Source of the DNA: Aquimarina aquimarini
GTDB taxonomy: Bacteria > Bacteroidota > Bacteroidia > Flavobacteriales > Flavobacteriaceae
DNA length: 64,000 nt
Assembly (NCBI RefSeq): GCF_900299535.1
Contig: NZ_OMKE01000056.1
Location: 1 to 64,000 of the forward strand
Direction: 5' to 3'
Part shown: one piece after another, positions 28,541 through 36,092 of the stretch
Numbering within the stretch: the first letter of the stretch is position 1
How the letters are laid out: each line of letters starts with the position of its first letter
Notes under the pieces: generated by a model
What the model saw: the letters and a program-made list of their open reading frames with translations, nothing else
The model's database searches: none
Told to the model about the DNA's origin: nothing
Position numbers and translations under genes: made by a program

Positions 28541-30118
28541 TTAGTTTACTAGTCTTTCTTGGTTTTTCCAGAAAGGTTTTTTTAATTCTGTTTTTAATAT
28601 TTTGCCGCTTGAATTTCTAGGTAAGGCATCAATAAATGAAAAGGATTTGGGTATTTTAAAATCTGCAATTTTCCCTTTTAAAAAATTGACTAAAATAGTT
28701 TTGTTAATTAAGGAAGAATCTTCTTTGGTTACTACAAATGCTTTTACGATTTCTCCCCATTTTTCGTCAGGGATACCTATTACCGCTACTTCTTTGATAC
28801 ATTTGTGTAGGCTTAAAATATTTTCAATTTCTGCTGGATAAATATTTTCACCAGCATATATGATCATATCTTTTATTCGATCACAAATAAAAAGATATCC
28901 GTCTTCATCTAGATAACCAGCATCACCTGAACGAATCCATCCATCGACTAAAACTTCATCATTAGCTTGCTCGTTTTTCCAATATCCTACCATATTTGAA
29001 GGAGATTTAATCCAAATCTCACCAATACTACTAGGTGTTACTATATTTCCTTCTACATCTACTATTTGTATTTCTACTCCTGGGAGAGGTTTTCCTGCTG
29101 ATTTAAGTATTTGATCTGATTTTTTTTGATGATCTTTTGGCCTTAAACAAACAGCCATATTTCCAGTTTCGGTCATGCCATACATCTGAAAAAAATCACA
29201 TTTAAATATTTTCATTGCTTGCTTTAATAAGTCGGGCGATATAGGAGATCCGCCATATAGAAAACTATTAACGGATGATACATCTATTTTTTTTATTGAA
29301 GGTTCTAATAAAGAAAATTGAATCATAGAGGGCACCATTCCTACTTTAGTAATTTTGTGCTGTTCTATTAATTCCAAAACTTTCCATGCAATAAAAGCAT
29401 CAATAAGTATTCCTGTACTGCCACTAAGAAACCCTTGCAATGTCCACCACATTCCTCCGATATGAAAAATAGGAAGAGACAGTAATAATTTATCTTCGGA
29501 ATTTAAATCTACCCATAAATCTCCCCTGTCGCGCATTCCATTTAACAACTGAAAAAAGGTGTAATTCCCAATTTGTACGCCTTTTGGTCTGCCTGTTGTT
29601 CCACTTGTATAAATCTGAACAACAATATCATTTGTATCATATACAGCATCAGGTTTCAGTATTGATTGATCTGATCTCCAATCCAAATAGTCGGTATATT
29701 TACTATCTTGATTATTAATCACAATGATCTTTAAAGTGTTTACTAGTTCTTCATTAAGTTTTTCTATTATAGGAAGGAATTCATGCTCGACAAAGATAAT
29801 TTCACTTTCTCCGTTGGTAATAATAAATAAAATTTCGTCATAAGTAAGCCGCCAATTTATTGGGGTAAAGACTGTTTTGGCCTTAACTGAACCGAATAAA
29901 ATTTCATAACTATATAAACTGTCTTTACCTAAAAAGGTGATTCTAGAATTGGGCTTGATATTTTCATTGATCAAAGCATTTGCAACCTGATTTGAAAATT
30001 CATTCAATTTGCGATAACTCAATTTCTTTTTATTAAAAATAAATGCAGTCTTGTCATTATATAATTGCGCTTGTTGAAAAGATGCTTCTGCTAAGGTTTC
30101 AATATTTTGAAGTTTCAT
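28541..30118 (-). CDS. Acyl-AMP ligase of the ScoC/FadD10 type
   Basis: The 525-residue ANL-superfamily adenylate-forming enzyme has P-loop-like motif YTSGTTGRPKG (about 168-178), QMYGMTETGN, GWIRSGDAGYLDEDGYLFICDR, and a C-terminal lysine in SSGKILK. It is the first gene of the leftward operon and is followed by the ScoE- and ScoD-like genes, the arrangement found in isonitrile clusters where FadD10/ScoC loads a fatty acid onto a carrier protein. The likely acceptor here is the N-terminal ACP of the PKS. By sequence alone it could also be a general acyl-CoA synthetase; the neighbourhood decides. Confidence 0.82.
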   Translation of the reverse strand: MKLQNIETLAEASFQQAQLYNDKTAFIFNKKKLSYRKLNEFSNQVANALINENIKPNSRITFLGKDSLYSYEILFGSVKAKTVFTPINWRLTYDEILFIITNGESEIIFVEHEFLPIIEKLNEELVNTLKIIVINNQDSKYTDYLDWRSDQSILKPDAVYDTNDIVVQIYTSGTTGRPKGVQIGNYTFFQLLNGMRDRGDLWVDLNSEDKLLLSLPIFHIGGMWWTLQGFLSGSTGILIDAFIAWKVLELIEQHKITKVGMVPSMIQFSLLEPSIKKIDVSSVNSFLYGGSPISPDLLKQAMKIFKCDFFQMYGMTETGNMAVCLRPKDHQKKSDQILKSAGKPLPGVEIQIVDVEGNIVTPSSIGEIWIKSPSNMVGYWKNEQANDEVLVDGWIRSGDAGYLDEDGYLFICDRIKDMIIYAGENIYPAEIENILSLHKCIKEVAVIGIPDEKWGEIVKAFVVTKEDSSLINKTILVNFLKGKIADFKIPKSFSFIDALPRNSSGKILKTELKKPFWKNQERLVN

Positions 30119-30773
30119 TTATGTTTCATTTGAAAATGTTAATTTTTAGGCATAACATATGTATATGGCACACAAACCTTATACTTAAAAACGAGATGCT
30201 TAAAGTGTAAAATTTGACCTTTTGAGTCTTCTGAAATTATGTGTTATTAACCCGTTGTGTATTGGTGAAATCGATATAAGTCTTTCGGATATGTTCGTTT
30301 ATAGTTTTGAGCTTTTAAACTGAAAAAGAGGGTAGCCTCAAATCACTATTTTATTAAAAACAATTTTTACAAATTAGAATTAATAATATGAATCAGGTAT
30401 AGTGCGCTGACTATAAAGTTGATTATTGTGATAAGAATAGAATTCATATAATTATATCTTAAATTTAAATGTTGATAAAGTAGAAGTTGTATAAAACATA
30501 GAAAAACGATTAGTTTTTTTATGGAGTTTAATTAACTTCTTATATACTTTATAAAAACTTAAGCCTAATTAGATTTTTTATTCTAAGACTAGAATAATTC
30601 AGTATAATACAACAGAAATATTATTGTATTTGCAAGAGCCGAAAAAAATATACGAAAATCCTAAGAATCCATTTCTGAATACCTTAATAATGAATTCACC
30701 ATTTTAAGTGATTAAAAGGTTTTTTTTGAGTAATTGGTTTTACTATTTGAATTAAATCCGAAGATTGAATGTT

Positions 30774-31151
30774 TTGTAAATAATTCATGTGGGTAAGTTT
30801 TGTGGTTTTAAGATGATTAAAATTATACAATTTTAGATAGGTTTAGTCATAAAAAAAGTTAATAAAATAAATAATATCATAATTTAATGTTAATAGGTTA
30901 AATTTTGTTTAAAATGAGGGTAAAGGATTAATTGGAGTTTAAAAGTTGAAATTAATTTTCACAATAAATAATATTTGATGAATGATTGATAAAAAAGAAA
31001 TGTCAATTTCCTATAATTTTTCATAGAAAACAGGCATTTTGTAATACAGTTGATTATTGTAATATTAGGTTGCAATCTTCATGTAAAGAGTTCAATATTA
31101 GCCCTGTATTCAGTACAAATCCTGATAAACAATTGTTTATCAGGATTTTTT
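30774..31151 (+). ncRNA. Candidate non-coding transcript ending in a perfect terminator
   Basis: TTG (30774-30776), a 17-base spacer and TAAGTTTTG (from 30794) resemble a flavobacterial promoter. About 315 bases downstream a hairpin with 14-bp perfect arms (31117-31130 and 31135-31148, loop AATT) and a T run forms a textbook terminator. No open frame of convincing length lies between. It may be a small RNA, or a long leader that terminates before the 31357 gene. Evidence for the promoter is weak; for the terminator it is strong. Confidence 0.35.
31117..31151 (+). terminator. Strong intrinsic terminator with no upstream gene
   Basis: AAATCCTGATAAAC, loop AATT, GTTTATCAGGATTT and a T run. The T run lies on the rightward side, so it stops rightward transcription about 205 bases before the next gene. 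Confidence 0.8.
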
Positions 31152-31356
31152 GTTTATAATAGATACTACTTTAATAAATAAATAAGGTGAGGCGCAGGAA
31201 ACAATAACGAAATACAGGAATCATTGAAAGAATACTAATGTTTTGTATTTTTTTTTGATATTTGGATACTTATTTAACAACTTATTGTGTTTTACAGTTA
31301 TTTTAATTAGCTAGATTTACACTATTGGACTGATAATCATATAATATCATATAATT

Positions 31357-31713
31357 ATGAATTATTTAAAATTTAGTGCATTTAACCGTTCTACTTTTTC
31401 TATGCAATCTTGTTCTAGAGATGGGATTAATTATTCTGAAAAAAACACTTCTCAAGAGGAATCTCAGTTTGAGCTATCAAAAGAAGTTTCAGATATATTT
31501 TATGCCTTAGAAATACCGCTAAGAGATGTCTATTTTGATATTCTCACTCATGAGCAAGGGTATGATGTAAGACTTTGTCATACTGATAGAGAAAGACTCA
31601 AGTCATCTGTTGTTTTAGGTTTCTCTATAACAAAAGATCACTTGGCAGGAATTCATACCAGAGAAACTCCTTCAGGAGACAAATTGAATCTAGAACCTGT
31701 TATGATGATATAA
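31357..31713 (+). CDS. Small hypothetical protein of the cluster
   Basis: The protein has 118 residues and starts at ATG 31357. I do not recognise the family. It is soluble, with no signal peptide or membrane helix. It has a Ser/Asn-rich first 30 residues, a helical middle (LSKEVSDIFYALEIPLRDVYFDIL) and a C-terminal beta-like part with GFSITKDHLAGIHTRETPSGDKL. The two cysteines (positions 19 and 73) are not in a motif. It is the first open frame on the rightward side of the divergent region, and it probably belongs to the cluster, perhaps in regulation. Confidence 0.5.
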   Translation: MNYLKFSAFNRSTFSMQSCSRDGINYSEKNTSQEESQFELSKEVSDIFYALEIPLRDVYFDILTHEQGYDVRLCHTDRERLKSSVVLGFSITKDHLAGIHTRETPSGDKLNLEPVMMI

Positions 31714-32039
31714 ATATTTGTTTTATCATACCCACAGGGATTTGATATCAATTCCATTCTCATTCAATTTTTTTAAACCTAAAATAAAATTATTAATTGT
31801 CTTGACTTTTTTAATGTAATTAAATGACATCTGTAAAGAAATGATTTAAAATATGTTAAATAAAGCTCATGCTATAATAATTTCGTTTGTATCAAAAAAA
31901 CATGTGGTTTGCTTTTGTATTAAGTAACTATTGTTTTCTTGTTAAAATTTTATTTTCATGTTGATTGATAATATCTGTAACCAAAGGTCTTATCAAGACA
32001 CATTTTATATATCAATAACATCTTAAAACCTTTAAAATT
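31714..32039. other. Gene-free gap before the N-oxygenase gene
   Basis: 326 AT-rich bases with no gene, clear terminator or exact -7 box. A promoter for the N-oxygenase gene may lie here but I cannot point to it. Confidence 0.4.
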
Positions 32040-32981
32040 ATGTCACGACCAACAAAAGAGTATATCTCTAGGTTCAAACAATGGCAAGACACTGCTATTG
32101 TTCATTTAAACACTCATCCTACTCTTCAAGATTTTGAAGAAGGTCTAGATTTCTATTCTAGAGAACTTTCTCTTCTACTAAAACACCCAAAAGTTGCTAG
32201 TTTGCCTAAGGAAAAAATTGATTCTTTACTAGTATTAGAGCTTTATAATTACTTAGAGTTTACAGTTTGGCTAGAATTGGGGCCAGTAAACGAAGTTTGT
32301 AATTTAATTAGAATGCCTTCTTTTTTACCTTGGTTATCCAAGGAAATGAAAGATGATGCATTAAAAATTTATGTAGATGAAGGGGCACATGCAGAAATGG
32401 CGTTTTCACTTATTTCAAAAATAGAGGATTACACAAACATTAAATCCCTTAGATTAGAACCTATGTTTCTAAAAGAGCTCGATGCGATTATTCTTAATCA
32501 ACCCAAGGAGCTTGAAAAAATGATAAAAGTCTTTTTTGTTATCATTTCAGAAACATTAATTACTGGAACATTAACTGGTTTGCCTAATGATGAAAATGTT
32601 CAAAAAGGAATCAGAGAGTTTGCTCTTGATCACGCTACAGATGAAGGGAAACATCATGCTTATTTTAAGCACTTTTTTGAGATTTTATGGCCAAAAATGC
32701 CTAGAGAATTGCAGATTACAATAGGAGAACAACTCCCTAAGATGATGCTAGGTTTTTTAAACCCAGATGCTCACGTATTAAAACAAGTATTACTACAGTT
32801 TTTTTCTGAAGAAGAGTCTGAAGAGATTTTAGATGACCTTTTAAGCTCTGAAGAAATAATAGAAGGAGTTAGAAAATCTAGTTTTCCTACTAAAAACATG
32901 CTTAAGAAAAGTAAATTGTTTGAGATCAAAGAAATTGAAAATGCTTTTAGTAATCATCAGTTGTTAAAAGTTCCTGTGTAA
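32040..32981 (+). CDS. AurF-type di-iron N-oxygenase
   Basis: The protein has 313 residues. The seven metal ligands of AurF (pattern E, ExxH, E, HxxxExxH) are all present: Glu79, Glu114, His117, Glu171, His198, Glu202 and His205. Spacing from the first to the second Glu (35), from Glu171 to His198 (27) and within HxxxExxH is the same as in AurF; only the Glu114-Glu171 interval is three residues shorter. AurF/CmlI-family enzymes oxidise amines to hydroxylamino, nitroso or nitro groups. In this cluster the likely substrate is the amine left by the alpha-oxoamine synthase, but that is inference. No other N-oxygenase is present. Confidence 0.82.
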   Translation: MSRPTKEYISRFKQWQDTAIVHLNTHPTLQDFEEGLDFYSRELSLLLKHPKVASLPKEKIDSLLVLELYNYLEFTVWLELGPVNEVCNLIRMPSFLPWLSKEMKDDALKIYVDEGAHAEMAFSLISKIEDYTNIKSLRLEPMFLKELDAIILNQPKELEKMIKVFFVIISETLITGTLTGLPNDENVQKGIREFALDHATDEGKHHAYFKHFFEILWPKMPRELQITIGEQLPKMMLGFLNPDAHVLKQVLLQFFSEEESEEILDDLLSSEEIIEGVRKSSFPTKNMLKKSKLFEIKEIENAFSNHQLLKVPV

Positions 32982-33112
32982 TATTGTTCTTCACAAACAA
33001 TCATTTTTTATCACATAATCAAAATTTAAACAAATTTGAGTGTACAGTTATTTTTGATTGTGTGATTCTATTTTGGATTTTTTTAACCTAAAAATAAATA
33101 CTCTTAAAACAT

Positions 33113-34285
33113 ATGAAAACCGACACCACAAAAAATCTTAAGGATTTAATAGTAGCATTTATATCTACACCAGAATCCGATGGCTCTAATATAGATTTAT
33201 TACTAGAAAAAGATGCTAAAGAAGTCATAGAAACATTTCATCATTGGATGAAAATGATCTCTAGAATAAACAGTAGAATTTTGCTAAGAAATTTATCCTT
33301 ATTAGATCATAATACGGCTATTTTTGCACTTGTTAAACCAATAAAAACTCAAGTGGGAATTATATGTCAGTCTGCAAAAGATCAAAATCTTGATTTAGAA
33401 AAAAGGATTGAGTATCTAACACAGCAAGGAGCAGAGTTTATTTTCTATCTCTCTTATGATCAGAGTAAAGAAGAAGAGTTCATAGAGGCTTCAAAAAAAG
33501 AGAACGTTTTACCAATTAATATACATTGGTTAACTTCTATAGTTATAGAAAACAGTAAACCTTTCTTTGCACAGTTAGGAGAAACTGATGCATATGAGTG
33601 GACTCCTTATATACAAAAAAAGGTTAATAATTTGGTTAGTTTACAGGTCAACGATGAATTAACCAAAGAGCAGGAAGAGATAAATCATGTTTTAAAAAAC
33701 TATAAGGGTGACATACTAACGGCTGAATCATATTTGCCAACGATTACATTGCCAATGTCTACAATTATTCGATTTTATACAGAAAAAGGCTATTCTGATG
33801 CAGAAATCAAAAAAGTTGTATCCTTGCGAGAGGAAGAAATAAAAACTTGGAAAAGTCACATAAATAATTATAACAGATACCATATTATAGCTATAGATTC
33901 TTTAAAGGAATATTTAATGAATCCAAAATATTTTGATATGGAGTTGACTATAGATGAAGTGATGGAGCAGTTGTCTAATCTGTTGGCTATCTCTAGATAT
34001 TCTAATTATAATTTATGCTTAACTGAAGAGGTGATTGAATTATCTTATGAAATCAAACACCCTACTATTATACTTAGAACAAATTTTCGTAAAAAGTCAA
34101 TGCCTAAGATAGGAAGTATATCAAATATCATTTTCTCTGATGGGGTGATTAGTGATAAATTTGAAAACGAATTTTGGGATATATATAACGCGGCTTCAGA
34201 AAAAAATAAAGAAAAATCATATATTCTAAAATATGTGTCAGACCTGATGCAATCAACATTTGAGCATGAATTTTCTATAACATAA
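33113..34285 (+). CDS. Unrecognised 390-residue cytoplasmic protein of the cluster
   Basis: I do not recognise this family. There is no signal peptide or membrane helix. The N-terminal 140 residues look like an alpha/beta domain (TQVGIICQSAKDQN, then QGAEFIFYLSYDQS, then NVLPINIHWLTSIVIEN). The middle is helical and rich in charged residues (LREEEIKTWKSHINNYNRYH), and the C-terminal third includes RTNFRKKSMPKIGSISNIIFSDGVI. No cysteine- or histidine-based active site stands out. The gene is 15 bases upstream of the amidotransferase, so the two are probably co-translated and may work together, for instance as an ammonia-using synthetase with its glutaminase. That is inference. Confidence 0.6.
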   Translation: MKTDTTKNLKDLIVAFISTPESDGSNIDLLLEKDAKEVIETFHHWMKMISRINSRILLRNLSLLDHNTAIFALVKPIKTQVGIICQSAKDQNLDLEKRIEYLTQQGAEFIFYLSYDQSKEEEFIEASKKENVLPINIHWLTSIVIENSKPFFAQLGETDAYEWTPYIQKKVNNLVSLQVNDELTKEQEEINHVLKNYKGDILTAESYLPTITLPMSTIIRFYTEKGYSDAEIKKVVSLREEEIKTWKSHINNYNRYHIIAIDSLKEYLMNPKYFDMELTIDEVMEQLSNLLAISRYSNYNLCLTEEVIELSYEIKHPTIILRTNFRKKSMPKIGSISNIIFSDGVISDKFENEFWDIYNAASEKNKEKSYILKYVSDLMQSTFEHEFSIT

Positions 34286-34300
34286 TTTAAACTTATTACT

Positions 34301-35053
34301 ATGATCAAATTACATATTGTTATTCATGAAAAATTTGAAGGCCTTGGTGCAATAAAGGATTGGATTTCAAACAAAGGATATGACGTTTCTTTTTCTAGAG
34401 TATATCTAAATGAAGAACTACCAACGACGATCAATCATCTAGATGGGTTAATTGTAATGGGAGGTCCACAAAGCCCCAATACAACCAAAGAAGAATGTTC
34501 TTATTTTGATGCTAAAGCAGAAATGGCACTGATTAAAAACTTTATAGATCATCAAAAAATGGTTATTGGTGTTTGCCTTGGTGCGCAGATGATTGGGCAA
34601 GCATTAGGTGCTCCTGTAGAAAAAAGTCCAGAACCAGAAATTGGTTATTTTCCGATAATGAAAACCAGAGAGGGGCATATACATCCAAAACTTGTTCATT
34701 TTCCTGACAATGCGGTTGTAGGTCATTGGCATGGTGATATGGCTGGATTAACTCCAGAAGCCAAGGTTTTGGCTTATAGTGAAGGATGCCCTAGGCAGAT
34801 TATCGAATATGCAGACTTGGTCTATGGATTACAATGCCATATGGAGTTTAATGAAAGTTGTATCGAAGGATTAATTGAAAATTCTACTGAAGAGCTTGCA
34901 GTACTCAACTCAAGAAAATATGTTGATTCTATTGAGACCTTAAGGAAGGAAAATGATTTTGATCTTATGAATACGCTTTTATTTACGTTTTTGGATACTG
35001 TTATTAAAGATTATAAAAACAAAAAAAGCAAGCGTATAGTTTCTAAAATATAA
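34301..35053 (+). CDS. Class I glutamine amidotransferase-like protein
   Basis: The 250-residue GATase1 domain has the complete triad: Cys92 in GVCLGAQ, His180 in GLQCHMEF and Glu182. It resembles the stand-alone GMP-synthase-type amidotransferase proteins (LDGLIVMGGPQSP, WHGDMAGLTPEAKVLAYSEGCPRQII). These release ammonia from glutamine for a partner, or hydrolyse gamma-glutamyl groups. It is the last gene of the rightward set and ends in a strong terminator. Within an isonitrile/amine cluster it could amidate a product or deglutamylate an intermediate; the substrate is unknown. Confidence 0.85.
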   Translation: MIKLHIVIHEKFEGLGAIKDWISNKGYDVSFSRVYLNEELPTTINHLDGLIVMGGPQSPNTTKEECSYFDAKAEMALIKNFIDHQKMVIGVCLGAQMIGQALGAPVEKSPEPEIGYFPIMKTREGHIHPKLVHFPDNAVVGHWHGDMAGLTPEAKVLAYSEGCPRQIIEYADLVYGLQCHMEFNESCIEGLIENSTEELAVLNSRKYVDSIETLRKENDFDLMNTLLFTFLDTVIKDYKNKKSKRIVSKI

Positions 35054-35091
35054 TCGATTAGATACTATAAAGTGTATATGCTAAATCAGTA

Positions 35092-35138
35092 AATAGGTTG
35101 GTCAAAAAATCATTTTTTGACCAACCTATTTTTTTTTG
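35092..35138 (+). terminator. Terminator at the right end of the biosynthetic cluster
   Basis: Arms of 18 bases (35092-35109 and 35113-35130; AATAGGTTGGTC core) with a three-base loop, followed by eight T residues. Confidence 0.9.
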
Positions 35139-35143
35139 GTTAT

Positions 35144-35217
35144 TTACTAAGTGAAATTTTAATACTCCGAGGCTTGCTTGGAATTTAAATGCATGTTCCA
35201 CACGAATACTTTATGAG
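35144..35217 (+). repeat. Dispersed intergenic repeat, copy 1
   Basis: The left end TTACTAAGTGAAATTTTAAT-ACTCCGAGGCTTGCTTGGA and right end ACGAATACTTTATGAG match copies at 51033-51099 and 60161-60260. All three lie at the 3' ends of genes. This copy's central hairpin has decayed. Confidence 0.65.
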
Positions 35218-35247
35218 CAAACCCCTAGGTTGTCTGTCTTCTATAAA

Positions 35248-35385
35248 ACATACGTATTAGTATTTTTATGACAAAAGCATTAAATATTCGTCTTAGTAAT
35301 CTTAAGAAAACTATTTGGTATAAAGGGTATCTAAATCATAAGCGTTGATAAAATTATAGTAGTAATCATCAAAGTTTTAACAATA
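35248..35385 (+). pseudogene. Fragment of a second tetR copy with its operator
   Basis: ACATACGTATTAGTATTT (35248-35265) matches the TetR palindrome at 14 of 18 bases. ATGACAAAAGCA at 35268 is the exact start of the intact tetR at 11316. Similarity continues through ATAAAGGGTAT and AAGCGTTGATAAAATTATAG (11316 gene: AAGCGTTGATGAAATTATAG) with small deletions and an in-frame stop, and fades near 35390. The reading frame is broken. It is a relic of a paralogue or a duplication at the cluster border. Confidence 0.75.
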
Positions 35386-36092
35386 TCTACCCCATCAGTG
35401 AGGCTATTAGATGCTCTATTTAGCTCAAAACACCTTCTGATGCGTCTTTTTGACGAAGTGTTTAGCTTTGCTGGTCGAATTTTTAGGTCTTTGAGTTAAA
35501 ATTTCAACCCATAAAGCTGAATTTTTAACTCTGGAGGTTAAAAACTTTGTGTTTTTTATTAAACGGAGCGTCTTTTTGACCCATCGGAACGTATTTTTGG
35601 TGAAATAAGTTACTAATTCTCGATTATTGAGTTTTTGTAAAGATTCTATTCTTAATTCATATATGATTTTTGATCTTGATCAGAAATCGACTTGTAAAAA
35701 AGTATTTTTACCACAACATTACCTATACATCTATATGGTGTCTTATTATTATCAGAGACATTTATTAATTCATTTTGAATCCTTGATAATGCTGTTTTTG
35801 TTTTGAATAAGAGGGTTTTATAATCTTTTTTATTCATGTTTACGCATGTCTTATTACCCCATGTATACTTTTTGTAGTGGTAAGTACTATGATATTCAAA
35901 AGAGCTTTGGGTTATTTTTGAACAATAATTTTTTTAAAGAATAAGTACTCAATTAAAACTCATGAATTCTAAAAAAAGCATGTATCATACATTACTGATG
36001 TATGTATGTCATGTTTGTTAGCCCTATTCATAATCCACACATAAATATTCAATTTAGAATTATAAACTTAAGTTCAAAAAAAACTCTTATTA
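35386..36092. other. Gene-poor junction with degenerate repeats
   Basis: GCGTCTTTTTGACGAAG (about 35438) and GCGTCTTTTTGACCCATCGG (about 35568), plus a neighbouring GGAACGTATTTTTGG, belong to the same degenerate family seen in the opposite orientation at 365-400. The remainder holds the regulatory element at 35863-35880. A 61-codon open frame on the minus strand (35652-35837) has no support as a gene. Confidence 0.5.
35863..35880 (+). promoter_or_regulatory. Shared hydrolase-locus element, copy A
   Basis: GTATACTTTTTGTAGTGG lies 213 bases before the 36093 gene. The identical 18 bases occur, oriented toward the gene, upstream of the 49310 gene; near matches flank the GH16/regulator intergenic region. 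Confidence 0.55.

Larger units (their letters stand above)
30119..31356. other. Long divergent intergenic region of the biosynthetic cluster
   Basis: These 1.2 kb separate the leftward operon from the rightward genes and must hold both promoters. No protein gene is supported. There is a strong rightward terminator at 31117-31151 that no recognised gene explains, and a promoter-like pair at 30774-30801. On the leftward side I found no exact TAnnTTTG box; the nearest is a form with one extra base (TAAGGTTTG on the minus strand, about 30175-30183). Confidence 0.5.

Noticed and set aside
12909-30118. Flexirubin, prodigiosin or capnine/sulfonolipid pathway
   Set aside because: ACP-AOS and Rieske genes recall prodigiosin and AOS recalls capnine, but the pyrrole-forming enzymes, cysteate enzymes and aryl-polyene KS pairs are absent, while the ScoC/D/E set fits isonitrile formation.
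28541-30118. NRPS adenylation domain
   Set aside because: It is a stand-alone acyl-AMP ligase of the FadD type; no condensation or peptidyl-carrier domain follows, and there is no NRPS in the window.
34301-35053. Isonitrile hydratase (self-resistance)
   Set aside because: Isonitrile hydratases have a related GATase1-like fold, but this protein keeps the full Cys-His-Glu triad and motifs of glutamine amidotransferases, so no resistance role is claimed.
35652-35837. 61-codon open frame on the minus strand
   Set aside because: It lies in a decayed junction, has no promoter or neighbour support and resembles nothing known; kept only as a note.
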